Below, one piece after another: positions 37,940 through 45,545 of a DNA stretch of 64,000 nucleotides; the first letter of the stretch is position 1, and every line of letters begins with the position of its first letter. The position numbers were made by a program, and so were the translations under genes. The DNA is from Anaeromyxobacter soli (GTDB lineage Bacteria > Myxococcota > Myxococcia > Myxococcales > Anaeromyxobacteraceae), in contig NZ_JAKZLF010000015.1 in NCBI RefSeq assembly GCF_022808855.1, forward strand, positions 35,973 through 99,972, read 5' to 3'. The notes under the pieces were generated by a model, which was not told the origin of the DNA, did no database searches, and saw only the letters and a list, made by a program, of their open reading frames with translations.

Positions 37940-38374
37940 CTACCGGCCGGAGGAGCGCTGCGCGTCCGGGAGGACGACGCGCCAGCGCCCGTCCTCGCGC
38001 ACCATCTCGACCTCCGCCGGGCCGGCCGCGCCCTCGACCTGCACGGCGAGCAGCGCCGCGTCGCGCGACTCGCGCCGGACCGTCACCGAGGCGAGCCGGC
38101 CGGCCGTGGGCGAGAGGTCCCCGAGCACGAGCTCGCGGCCGGTCGCGGGCAGGACCCCGGGAGCGGCGCGCGCGGCCACCTGCCTCGCCCGCTCGTCGAG
38201 CTCGGCGCGAGAGCGCTCCGAGAGCATGCTCCACACGGTGTCGGCGTCGCCCGCCCGCGCGGCGGCGGCGAAGACGCGGTAGCGGTCGGCCGGCCCCTCG
38301 GGACGCCGGCAGGCGATGGAGAGGAGCGCGAGCAGGGCGGCGCCGAGGGCCATCCTCGTGAATCGAGCGGTCAT
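37940..38374 (-). CDS. Small lipoprotein of unknown function
   Basis: A 144-residue lipoprotein: signal peptide with lipobox LSIAC (Cys 22). The mature part begins RRPEGPADRYRVFAAAAR, a helix, and continues as a mixed alpha/beta domain with VRRESRDAALLAVQVEGAAG and ends in DGRWRVVLPDAQ, resembling small Lumazine-binding/SnoaL-like (NTF2-fold) lipoproteins, a guess. The ATG at 38374 is chosen over a longer upstream reading that has no signal. It precedes alaS by 38 bp and may be co-transcribed with it. Confidence 0.6.
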   Translation of the reverse strand: MTARFTRMALGAALLALLSIACRRPEGPADRYRVFAAAARAGDADTVWSMLSERSRAELDERARQVAARAAPGVLPATGRELVLGDLSPTAGRLASVTVRRESRDAALLAVQVEGAAGPAEVEMVREDGRWRVVLPDAQRSSGR

Positions 38375-38630
38375 CTCGCCAGCATAGCCGCAGGCCGTGC
38401 TTCTCCGGGCACCCGGGTCGCCGTGCCGGGCGGGGGCCCGGCGTGCGGGGCGGCGGGCGAGCAGAAACGCGCGTCGTGTGGCTCGGCCGCTCCTCGCTCG
38501 GCCAGAGTCCACATATTTGGCACCGGCGGCGGCGCAGCGGTGAAGCCCGCGCGCTCGCCCGCACCTTCGGGTGGGGCTCGCCGGCCGATGAACCCGCGCA
38601 CAGCATTTGCGCATCAGGAGGGGGAGAAGA
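38375..38630. other. Divergent intergenic region
   Basis: 256 bp between the divergent lipoprotein genes at 38374 (minus) and 38631 (plus). It has a slightly AT-rich CACATATTTGG at about 38512 but no clean promoter pair. A TGGCACCGGCGG near 38519 is not a good sigma-54 match. A strong GGAGGGGGAG at 38617-38626 is the ribosome site of the plus-strand gene. Confidence 0.4.
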
Positions 38631-39332
38631 ATGCAGATCCGCAAGATGGCGCTGGCGTTGCCGTTCGCGTTCGGCATCGCCTGCTCGACGTCCCACGCGA
38701 ACCGCACGGCCCGGGCCGAGGGGACCACGCCCGCGACCGCCAGCGAAACGACGGCGCGATCCGGAACGCAGAGCGACACCTATGGCACCTCGGGCAGCGC
38801 GACCGCCCAGAGCCCTGACATCAAGGGACACGACAGCGACAAGGTGCTGATGGGCAAGGTCGCGAGCGTGTCGTCGAGCTCGGTCTCGATCCAGTCGGAC
38901 ATGGGCGACAGCAGGACGCTCCAGGTCGTCCCCGAGACGATCGTCACCGTGGACGGCCGCACCGGCCAGATCTCCGACATCCAGCAGGGCCAGGACGTCC
39001 GCGCCAGCTTCAACGAGCAGGACGGCAAGCAGGTCGCGGTGAAGATCGAGGCGGCCCCGATGGCCGGCGGGACCAGCGGTCACATGGGCGGCGACATGGG
39101 TGGCCACATGGGCGGCGACACCAGCACGCCCAGCAGCGGCACGACCAGCGACACGGGCGCAGCGACCCCGGGCACGGGCAGCGGGACGGGCAGCGGCACG
39201 GGCACCACCGGCAGCGACACCTCCGGCAGCAGCACCCCCGGCACCAGCACCCCGTCAGACACCGGCACGAGCAGCGGCTCGACGGGCACGGGCGGCGGCT
39301 ACGACACGTCCGGCACCGGCACGCGCCGTTAA
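38631..39332 (+). CDS. Lipoprotein with beta domain and Gly/Thr/Ser-rich tail
   Basis: A 233-residue protein with lipobox FGIAC (Cys about 18). Residues 60-130 form a small beta domain (KVLMGKVASVSSSSVSIQS, TIVTVDGRTGQISDIQQG, KQVAVKIEAAP) of the DUF5666 kind, in which each strand pair wraps a short loop. Residues 135-155 contain the Met/His repeat GHMGGDMGGHMGGD, and the rest is a Gly/Ser/Thr/Pro-rich disordered tail of about 70 residues. The repeat could bind metal, but that is inference. The GGAGGGGGAGAAGA before the ATG at 38631 fixes the start over a shorter upstream ATG. Confidence 0.6.
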   Translation: MQIRKMALALPFAFGIACSTSHANRTARAEGTTPATASETTARSGTQSDTYGTSGSATAQSPDIKGHDSDKVLMGKVASVSSSSVSIQSDMGDSRTLQVVPETIVTVDGRTGQISDIQQGQDVRASFNEQDGKQVAVKIEAAPMAGGTSGHMGGDMGGHMGGDTSTPSSGTTSDTGAATPGTGSGTGSGTGTTGSDTSGSSTPGTSTPSDTGTSSGSTGTGGGYDTSGTGTRR

Positions 39333-39379
39333 CACAGCGTGAAGGCCTCGACGCGGCGAAGCGCGCGGAGCGGCCCGGA

Positions 39380-39420
39380 AGACGACGCCCCCGGCCACGC
39401 GGCCGGGGGCGCTCGCGTCT
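39380..39420. terminator. Bidirectional terminator
   Basis: Core arms GCCCCCGGCC (39387-39396) and GGCCGGGGGC (39401-39410) with ACGC loop, extended by AGACGAC and GCGTCT flanks. It lies between the convergent lipoprotein gene and trmB and can serve both. Confidence 0.65.
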
Positions 39421-39430
39421 CCGCTCGCCG

Positions 39431-40039
39431 TCACTCCGGCTTGCGCATCCGCAGGCGCCACACCGGCTGACCGGTCTCGAGGTAGCGCTTCTCGCGCGTG
39501 GAGGGGATCTCGTCGGGCGGCCGCTCCGCGAACGCGCCGGGCCCGGCCTCGTTCTCGAACCCCGCCTCCTCGAGCCGCACCACCGCCTCCCGCGCGTAGC
39601 GCTCGACGTCGGTGCGGAAGTCGAGCAGCCCGCCGGGCGCGAGGAGCCCGAGGAGCAGGGTCGACATGCGGTCGTCGACGAGCCGCCGCCGGACGTGCCG
39701 GCGCTTCCACCAGGGGTCCGGGAAGTGGACGTGGATCGCGGCGAGCGATCCCGCGCGGAAGAGGCGCGGCGCGAGGATGCGGGCGTCGCCCTGGATGACG
39801 ACGAGGTTCGCGTGCCCGCGCCGCTCCCGCTTCTCCGCGACCTCCTCGGCGAAGGCGCGCCGCTGCTCGATCGCGACGAGCGCCCGGTCGGGGTACGCCG
39901 CCGCGAACCCGAGGGCGAAGCCGCCGTGGCCGCAGCCGATCTCGAGCTCCAGGCGGGCCGCGGAGGGCCCGAGCCGGGCCGCCCAGTCGGGCGCGAGGTC
40001 GAGCGCGATGGGGGCGTCGTCGTCGTTCGAGAAGATCAT
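39431..40039 (-). CDS. trmB: tRNA (guanine(46)-N7)-methyltransferase TrmB
   Basis: A 202-residue SAM-dependent methyltransferase that modifies G46 in the variable loop of tRNA. SAM motif LELEIGCGHGGFAL, then LVAIEQRRAFAEEV and the diagnostic HVHFPDPWWKRRHVRRRLV followed by the C-terminal LETGQPVWRL. It is divergent from the lipoprotein/ABC operon across only 33 bp, sharing a palindrome there. Length is slightly short but complete. Confidence 0.94.
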   Translation of the reverse strand: MIFSNDDDAPIALDLAPDWAARLGPSAARLELEIGCGHGGFALGFAAAYPDRALVAIEQRRAFAEEVAEKRERRGHANLVVIQGDARILAPRLFRAGSLAAIHVHFPDPWWKRRHVRRRLVDDRMSTLLLGLLAPGGLLDFRTDVERYAREAVVRLEEAGFENEAGPGAFAERPPDEIPSTREKRYLETGQPVWRLRMRKPE

Positions 40040-40051
40040 GAGCGCGCCTGT

Positions 40052-40063
40052 TTAGCATGCTAA
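40052..40063. promoter_or_regulatory. TTAGCATGCTAA palindrome in a 33-bp divergent promoter region
   Basis: A perfect 12-bp palindrome, unusually AT-containing for this genome, sits in the middle of the 33-bp region between trmB and the lipoprotein gene. Each half reads TAGCAT, a fair -10 element for each direction, 10-15 bases from each start codon. So it may carry overlapping divergent promoters with leaderless or very short leaders, or an operator. Confidence 0.4.
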
Positions 40064-40072
40064 GAAACCCGC

Positions 40073-41788
40073 GTGCTCCGCCGCGCGGCCCCGGCACTGC
40101 TCGTCGCCGTCGCGCTCGCCGCCGGGTGCCGGGGGTGCGGCTGCCGGGAGGCGGTCCGCGGTGCCCCCGCGGAGCGGTTCCTCCCACCCGGCGTGCGTGC
40201 GGCGGTCCTCGCGCCGGAGCTGGGCCGCGCCGCCTCCGACCTCGCCGCCCTCCACGCGACCGCCGCGTCCTTCCCCGGCGCGGGTGAGCTCGCCGGCGTG
40301 CGCGGAGCGCTCGCCTCCCAGCTCGGCTTCGATCCGCTCGACGGCGCGAGCCTCGCCGGCGCCGGCCTCGACCCGCGCCGCGCCGGAGCGCTCGCGCTCG
40401 CGGGCCCCGGCGGCGCGACGCCGCTCCTCGTCCTGCCGGTCTCCGACGCCGGGCGGGTCGAGGCGCTCCTCGCTCGCCTCGCCCGCGAGCGGCTCGGGGC
40501 CGCGGTCCGCAGCGACGCGACCCACGGCGGCCAGGCGATCGTCGTCCTTCGCCGCGCCGCCGGCGCGGCCGCCGCCCTCTCCTACGCGATCGTCGAGCGG
40601 ACCGCGCTCGTCGCGCCCGGCCCGGACGGCCCCGCCGTCGTGGCCGAGGCGGCCGCGCTCACGCCGGAGACCGCGCTCGGCGCCACCGCCGCGTTCGGCG
40701 CCGCGCGCGCCGCCGCCGCCGACGGCGCCGCCGCGCTCGTCTACGTCCCGGGGGGCTCGGCCCTCCTCGCCGAGCTGCCGCAGGCGCGCGACGGTCTCGG
40801 CATCGGGCTCTCGGCCACGAAGGATCGCCTGCACGCGCGCGCCGCGCTCCTCGCGGGCGGGCGGGCCGCGGCGCTCCGCGCCCTCGAGGCCAGCGGCTCG
40901 GGCGGGGCCACCGCCGCCCACCTGCGCGGCGACGCAGCCGTCGTCCTCCGCTGGGACGGCGATCCCGCCGCGCTGGGCGAGCGGCTCGTGCCCCTCCTGC
41001 CGGAGGAAGACCGCGCCCGCCTCGCCGCGCACGGCGTCGACCTGCGGCGCGATCTGTTCGGCGCGCTCGCCCCCGGCGCCGCGGTGGCGCTCGCGATCTC
41101 CCCGCGCGCGGCGGTGAGCGCGCTCTCGCCCGAGGCGCTCCGCGCCGACCCGCTCCAGCTCCTCGAGCTCGAGGCGATCCTGCCGGTGAAGGTGGAGGCC
41201 GAGGCCGCGCTCCGGCGAGTCGCGGCGGCGCTCGCGGAGACCGTGCCGGGCGGACCCAGGCGCGGCGGCGCGGCGCGAAGCGCGCACCGGCGCGGTGGGC
41301 TGCCGGCGGACGGCCCGGACGACGCGCTCGCCGCGCCCGACACCATCGTGCGGATGCCCACCGCCTCCGGCGAGATCGCCTGGCGGCTCGAACCGCGCGC
41401 GCACCGGCTCGTCCTCGCCGCGGGCGCGGCCGGCCGCCTCGACGCGCTCCTCGCCCGGCTCGGCGGCGAGGGCGCGGGCTTTCGCGCCCCCACCCCGGGC
41501 GCGGAGGCCGCGCTCGCGGGGGGGCTCGGCGGCGCGGTGGTGGACGTGCAGCGGCTCGTCTCGAGCGTGCGCGCGCTCCCGCCCGAGGCGTTCGGGACCG
41601 GCCCCTCGGGCTTCGTGGTGCGCGCGCTCGCGGAGCGCTTCCTCGAGCCCGCCGCGCGGCTCCGGGCGCTGTCCCTCGAGACGCGCGTCGCGCCCGGCCC
41701 GGGCGGAGCGCCCGGCGCGCTCGTGCTCGACCTGGACGTCGAGGCGCGTGCCCCCGAGGCCACGGGCGGCGGGGGCGTCCAGCGGTGA
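40073..41788 (+). CDS. Large lipoprotein of unknown function
   Basis: A 571-residue lipoprotein with lipobox LAAGC (Cys about 19) from a GTG start at 40073. The mature protein is Ala-, Leu- and Arg-rich with repeated short strands and helices; segments such as FLPPGVRAAVLAPELGRAA recall DUF3352-like proteins, in which 'P.d....v.vpdl' opens the domain. No catalytic motif is seen. A basic Gly/Arg-rich linker (RRGGAARSAHRRGG) lies near residue 400. Its stop overlaps the next gene (GTGA), so it is translated with an ABC ATPase and an FtsX-type permease. A role in lipoprotein or envelope transport is plausible only from context. Confidence 0.6.
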   Translation: MLRRAAPALLVAVALAAGCRGCGCREAVRGAPAERFLPPGVRAAVLAPELGRAASDLAALHATAASFPGAGELAGVRGALASQLGFDPLDGASLAGAGLDPRRAGALALAGPGGATPLLVLPVSDAGRVEALLARLARERLGAAVRSDATHGGQAIVVLRRAAGAAAALSYAIVERTALVAPGPDGPAVVAEAAALTPETALGATAAFGAARAAAADGAAALVYVPGGSALLAELPQARDGLGIGLSATKDRLHARAALLAGGRAAALRALEASGSGGATAAHLRGDAAVVLRWDGDPAALGERLVPLLPEEDRARLAAHGVDLRRDLFGALAPGAAVALAISPRAAVSALSPEALRADPLQLLELEAILPVKVEAEAALRRVAAALAETVPGGPRRGGAARSAHRRGGLPADGPDDALAAPDTIVRMPTASGEIAWRLEPRAHRLVLAAGAAGRLDALLARLGGEGAGFRAPTPGAEAALAGGLGGAVVDVQRLVSSVRALPPEAFGTGPSGFVVRALAERFLEPAARLRALSLETRVAPGPGGAPGALVLDLDVEARAPEATGGGGVQR

Positions 41789-42456
41789 TCCGGCTCCGCG
41801 GCGTGAAGAAATGCTTCCGGGACGGCGCGAGAGAGGTGCCCGTGCTGCGCGGCGTGGACCTCGACGTCGCGCCGGGCGAGCTCGTGGCCATCGTCGGGCC
41901 GTCCGGCTCGGGCAAGTCCACCCTGCTCCACGTCGCGGGCGCGCTCGACCGCGACTTCGAGGGCGAGGCGGTCGTCGCGGGGACCTCGCTCGCGGGGCTC
42001 GGCGAGGCGGCGCGCGCGGAGCTCCGCAACCGCGCCATCGGCTTCGTGTTCCAGGCCTTCAACCTGCTCCCGACCCTCTCCGCGCTCGAGAACGTGATGC
42101 TGCCCGGCGTCCTCCGGCGCGCCGGCCCGGGCGGCGGGATCGGGGAGGTCCGCGCCCGGGCCCGGGACGCGCTCCAGCGCGTCGGCCTCGGCGACCGGGG
42201 CGGCGCGCCGCCGGCGCGGCTCTCGGGCGGCGAGCGGCAGCGCGTGGCCCTCGCGCGGGCGCTCCTCTCCCGTCCGGCGGTGCTCCTCGCCGACGAGCCG
42301 ACCGGGAACCTGGACGCATCGAGCGGCGCGGACGTCATCCGGCTCTTCGTCGAGCTCGCCCGCGACGGCGTGTCGGTGCTCGTGGTCACGCACGAGGAGC
42401 GCGTGTCGGACGCGGCGACGCGCGTGCTGCACCTCCTCGACGGGAGGCTCGCCTGA
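41785..42456 (+). CDS. ABC transporter ATP-binding protein, LolD/MacB type
   Basis: A 223-residue ATPase. Walker A GPSGSGKST near residue 40, Q-loop in FVFQAFNLLPTLSALENV, signature LSGGERQRVALARAL, Walker B VLLADEPTGNLD. The FNLLPTLSALENV and ADEPTGNLD blocks are typical of LolD, FtsE and MacB ATPases that drive MacB-type mechanotransmission. It overlaps the genes before and after by 4 bp or 1 bp and pairs with the permease that follows. Confidence 0.9.
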   Translation: MIRLRGVKKCFRDGAREVPVLRGVDLDVAPGELVAIVGPSGSGKSTLLHVAGALDRDFEGEAVVAGTSLAGLGEAARAELRNRAIGFVFQAFNLLPTLSALENVMLPGVLRRAGPGGGIGEVRARARDALQRVGLGDRGGAPPARLSGGERQRVALARALLSRPAVLLADEPTGNLDASSGADVIRLFVELARDGVSVLVVTHEERVSDAATRVLHLLDGRLA

Positions 42457-43742
42457 TGGCGGGGGCCCGCGGGATCCTCTGGCTGGCAGGGGCGGCGCTC
42501 CGGGCCGACCGCCGCGGGGCGGCGGTGAACGCCGCCGCGGCCTGCGTGGGCGCGGCCGCGCTCGTCCTCTTCCTCGCGCTCGGCCTGGGCGTCGGCGCCG
42601 CGGCCCGCCGGCTGTTCCCCGCCGACGCCCGGCTCGTGGAGGTGGTCCCCGCGCGCGTCTCGCTCGGCGGGGTCCTCGGGGGCGGCCGCCTCGACGACGA
42701 CGCCGTGGGGCGGCTCCGCGCGCTCCCCGGCGCGGCGGCGGCCTGGCCGCGCCTGCCGCTCGGCGTGCCGGTCTCCGCCTCCGAGCCGGCGGGAGGCCTC
42801 GGCGGACGCTGGCCCTCCGGCCTCGCGCTGCAGCTCCCGATCGTCGGGGTCGATCCCGCCCTCGTGGAGGAGGACGTGGCGCCGGGCGCGTTCGCCGATC
42901 CTCCGCCCGGCGCGCCCATCCCCACCGTCCTCGCCCGCCGCCTGGTCGAGGTCTACGACCGCACCCTCGCGCCCGCCTGGAACCTGCGCCGCCTGCCGCC
43001 GGGCGTGTCGCTCGTCGGCGTCGAGCTGCCGGTCCGGGTCGGGCACTCCGTCGTGGCCGGAGCGAGCGAGGCGCGCGTCGAGCCCGAGCGCCTCCGGCTG
43101 GCCGGCCTCTCCGATCGCGTGCCGCTCTACGCCGTCGCGGTGCCCCTCGAGACGGTCCGCCGACTCCACCGGGAGTACGGCAAGGGCGACGCGGCGTACG
43201 GCCAGGTGACGGTGCTCGCGGCGCGCCCGGAGGACGTGCCCGCCCTCGCGGCCGCCGCGCGGCGCATGGGCTTCGCGGTGGACGAGGGCGAGCGCGCGAC
43301 GGCGGAGCGGGTGGCGCTCATCGTGAAGGTGACGACCGGCGCGCTCGTCCTCCTCGCCGTGGCGATGTGCGCCCTCGCCGCGCTCGCGATCGCCCAGGCG
43401 CTCTCGGCGAGCGTCCGCGGCCGGGTGCGCGAGCTCGCCGTGCTCCAGGCGCTGGGCGCGGCTCCCGCCGACGTGCGGCGGATCGTGCTCGCCGAGGGCG
43501 CGGCGATCGGGCTCGCCGGCGGGCTGGCGGGCGCGCTCGTCGCCCGGGGCCTCGCCGCGCTGGGCGACGCCGCGGCCGCGCGGCTCCTCGCGGACCTCCC
43601 CTTCCGGCCGGAGAGCTTCTTCCTCTTCCCGCCCTGGCTCCTCGCGCTGGGCGTCGCGGTCCCGGCGCTCGCCGCGATCGCCGGCGCGCTCGGGCCCGCC
43701 GCGGCGGCGGCGCGCGTCGATCCGGCACGGACGCTGTCCTGA
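42456..43742 (+). CDS. ABC transporter permease, FtsX/MacB type
   Basis: A 428-residue membrane protein with one N-terminal helix (about 25-50), a long periplasmic domain and three C-terminal helices carrying the FtsX domain: LSASVRGRVRELAVLQALG then EGAAIGLAGGLAGALVARGL. This is the four-helix topology of MacB and LolC/E permeases. The ATG at 42456 shares its A with the stop of the ATPase gene (TGATG). With the upstream lipoprotein it may form a lipoprotein-associated export or envelope system; the substrate cannot be inferred. Confidence 0.82.
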   Translation: MAGARGILWLAGAALRADRRGAAVNAAAACVGAAALVLFLALGLGVGAAARRLFPADARLVEVVPARVSLGGVLGGGRLDDDAVGRLRALPGAAAAWPRLPLGVPVSASEPAGGLGGRWPSGLALQLPIVGVDPALVEEDVAPGAFADPPPGAPIPTVLARRLVEVYDRTLAPAWNLRRLPPGVSLVGVELPVRVGHSVVAGASEARVEPERLRLAGLSDRVPLYAVAVPLETVRRLHREYGKGDAAYGQVTVLAARPEDVPALAAAARRMGFAVDEGERATAERVALIVKVTTGALVLLAVAMCALAALAIAQALSASVRGRVRELAVLQALGAAPADVRRIVLAEGAAIGLAGGLAGALVARGLAALGDAAAARLLADLPFRPESFFLFPPWLLALGVAVPALAAIAGALGPAAAAARVDPARTLS

Positions 43743-43747
43743 GCGGG

Positions 43748-43778
43748 GATTCGCGATCACCTTCCGGGGTCGCGAATC
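43748..43778. repeat. Short palindrome sharing the core of the ftsZ-end repeats
   Basis: Arms GATTCGCGA (43748-43756) and TCGCGAATC (43770-43778) surround TCACCTTCCGGGG. The same TGATTCGCG...CGCGAATCA core with an internal TCACC occurs in both repeats at 31100-31159 and 31319-31377. It sits between convergent genes and may act as a terminator. Confidence 0.55.
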
Positions 43779-43804
43779 ACGCCGCCTTCGAGGCTACAGA
43801 GCCG

Positions 43805-45445
43805 CTACCCGCGCTCGCTGTAGACGACGAGCTTCTTGCCGACGAGGAGCTTGTGGCCGTTCGGGTTGTGGATGCCGTTCCAGCGGCAGAGCTCGGAGAG
43901 GTCCACGCCGAGCCGCTGCGAGATCGACCAGAGGGTGTCGCCCGCCTGGACGCGGTGGGTCGTGCGGGCGCGGCCGGCCGGGACGCGGACGGCGGTCCGG
44001 GCGCGGGCGCGGGCGGTGGTGGGCTCGAAGGTGGGATCACGATCGGCGGACGCCACGGCGGAACCAGCGCCGATCGGCTTCGGGATGAGGAGCTGCTGTC
44101 CCACGCGCAGCTTCTTCGCGGTCTTCATCCCGTTCATCTCCAGGATCCCCTGCATCGGGACGCCATGGCGATGCGCGATCGACGAGAGCGTGTCGCCGCG
44201 GCGGACGACGTGGCCCGCGAAGGTGAGCCGCACCTTGGGCTGCATGGCCGGCCAGCTCGCGGCGAAGGTCTCCGCGTTCGCCTTCGGGATCTTGAGGGAG
44301 TAGGGGCGCGGCGGCGTGCAGGAGCGGCGCAGCTCGGGGTTCAGGTCGATGAGCGCGCGCTCCTCGATGCCGGCGGCCTTGGCGAGCACGGAGAGCAGGG
44401 TCGCGGAGGGGATCTTCACCTCCTCGTACTCCGTCCACGACTGCTTCTCGATCTCCTCGTCGGTGAAGCCGAAGGCCTGCGGGTGCTTCGAGAGGATGGC
44501 GGCCGCCATGAGCTTCGGGACGTAGCCCTTCGTCTCGGGGTGGAGGACCTTCTTCCCCGGCTCCGCCGCCATGTCCCAGAAGTCGTCGTAGCCCGCGTCC
44601 TTCGCCCGCTGGATGCGGCCGCCGCCGCCGTTGTAGCCGGCCCACGCGAGGCGCCAGTCGCCGGTCTGCGTGTAGAGCTGCTTCAGGTAGCGGGCCGCGG
44701 CGCGCGCGGAGCGCTCCGGATCGCGGCGCTCGTCGACCCAGAAGTCCTGGCGCAGGCCGAACGCCTTGCCGGTCGAGGCGATGAACTGCCACGGCCCGGA
44801 GGCGCTCGCGTGGCTGTACGCGAAGTTGCCGAAGCCGCTCTCGATCATGGCGAGGTACACCGTGTCCTCCGGCAGCCCCTCCTCGCGCAGGATGGCCCGG
44901 TAGTGATCGAGGTAGCGGTGCGAGCGGCCGAGCCACTTCACGAAGTGTGCGCGCGCGGCGGGCGACTGGAAGAAGCGGACGTAGCCGACCACCGCCTCGT
45001 TCACGTCGATGGGGATGTCGTACTTCGCGCGGAGCTGGGCGAGGTCCATGTCCAGCTCGGGCAAGAGCTCGATGCGGCCGGCGCCGGTCTCGTGCGGCAC
45101 CTTGCCCTCTACCGCCGCGTCCTTCGCGCCGTCGCGGACGTGCGCCTCCTCCTCGGCGCGGCGCACCGCCTCGATGTCCGCGGAGTCGCGATCGATCTCC
45201 TCCGCGATGGGCGGCTCGTCGGGCACGTCCGCCCAGGCCTCGATCTGCGGCGCCCGCGGCGCGGGGGCGGCGAGCTCGAGGGCCGTCTCCACGACCTCCG
45301 GTTCAGGCACGCTCGCAGGCGGCAGCACCTGCGTGGCCGCCGAGTGGGCGGCGCTGAGCGCGGCGGACCGCGAGGCGCGGGCCTCCGACGCGAGGGGCGC
45401 GGCGAGAACGGAAAGGACGAAAAGGGACAGGCGCGTCGGTCGCAT
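43805..45445 (-). CDS. Lytic transglycosylase with LysM repeats (MltD-like)
   Basis: A 546-residue secreted muramidase. Signal peptide about 1-23, a Glu/Ala-rich linker, then an SLT domain with the catalytic Glu in IESGF (E202), the ASASGPWQFIASTGK and AWAGYNGGGG blocks. Two LysM peptidoglycan-binding repeats follow (VVRRGDTLSSIAHRHG and HRVQAGDTLWSISQRLG), as in MltD. It cleaves peptidoglycan to make 1,6-anhydro-muropeptides, in the periplasm. A good promoter lies upstream. Unlike E. coli MltD there is no lipobox. Confidence 0.93.
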   Translation of the reverse strand: MRPTRLSLFVLSVLAAPLASEARASRSAALSAAHSAATQVLPPASVPEPEVVETALELAAPAPRAPQIEAWADVPDEPPIAEEIDRDSADIEAVRRAEEEAHVRDGAKDAAVEGKVPHETGAGRIELLPELDMDLAQLRAKYDIPIDVNEAVVGYVRFFQSPAARAHFVKWLGRSHRYLDHYRAILREEGLPEDTVYLAMIESGFGNFAYSHASASGPWQFIASTGKAFGLRQDFWVDERRDPERSARAAARYLKQLYTQTGDWRLAWAGYNGGGGRIQRAKDAGYDDFWDMAAEPGKKVLHPETKGYVPKLMAAAILSKHPQAFGFTDEEIEKQSWTEYEEVKIPSATLLSVLAKAAGIEERALIDLNPELRRSCTPPRPYSLKIPKANAETFAASWPAMQPKVRLTFAGHVVRRGDTLSSIAHRHGVPMQGILEMNGMKTAKKLRVGQQLLIPKPIGAGSAVASADRDPTFEPTTARARARTAVRVPAGRARTTHRVQAGDTLWSISQRLGVDLSELCRWNGIHNPNGHKLLVGKKLVVYSERG

Positions 45446-45499
45446 CGCTCCTCGGCTGCTCAGGCGCCGGCCAGGGGGCCGGAGCCTCTCAGGGTTGAC

Positions 45500-45527
45500 A
45501 TGGTAGCGGCCAAACTACTGGGGTCAA
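45500..45527 (-). promoter_or_regulatory. Candidate promoter of the lytic transglycosylase gene
   Basis: On the minus strand TTGACC (45527-45522) and TACCAT (45505-45500) are spaced by 16 bp, about 50 bp upstream of the start. The area is an AT-rich island in GC-rich DNA. An imperfect dyad (TTGACATGGTAG / CTACTGGGGTCAA) overlaps it and could be an operator. Confidence 0.45.
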
Positions 45528-45545
45528 AATCATGCGCTCGCTCGC

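Noticed and set aside
38515..38540. TGGCACCGGCGG near a lipoprotein gene as a sigma-54 promoter
   Set aside because: The -12 element (TTGC) is missing at the required spacing.
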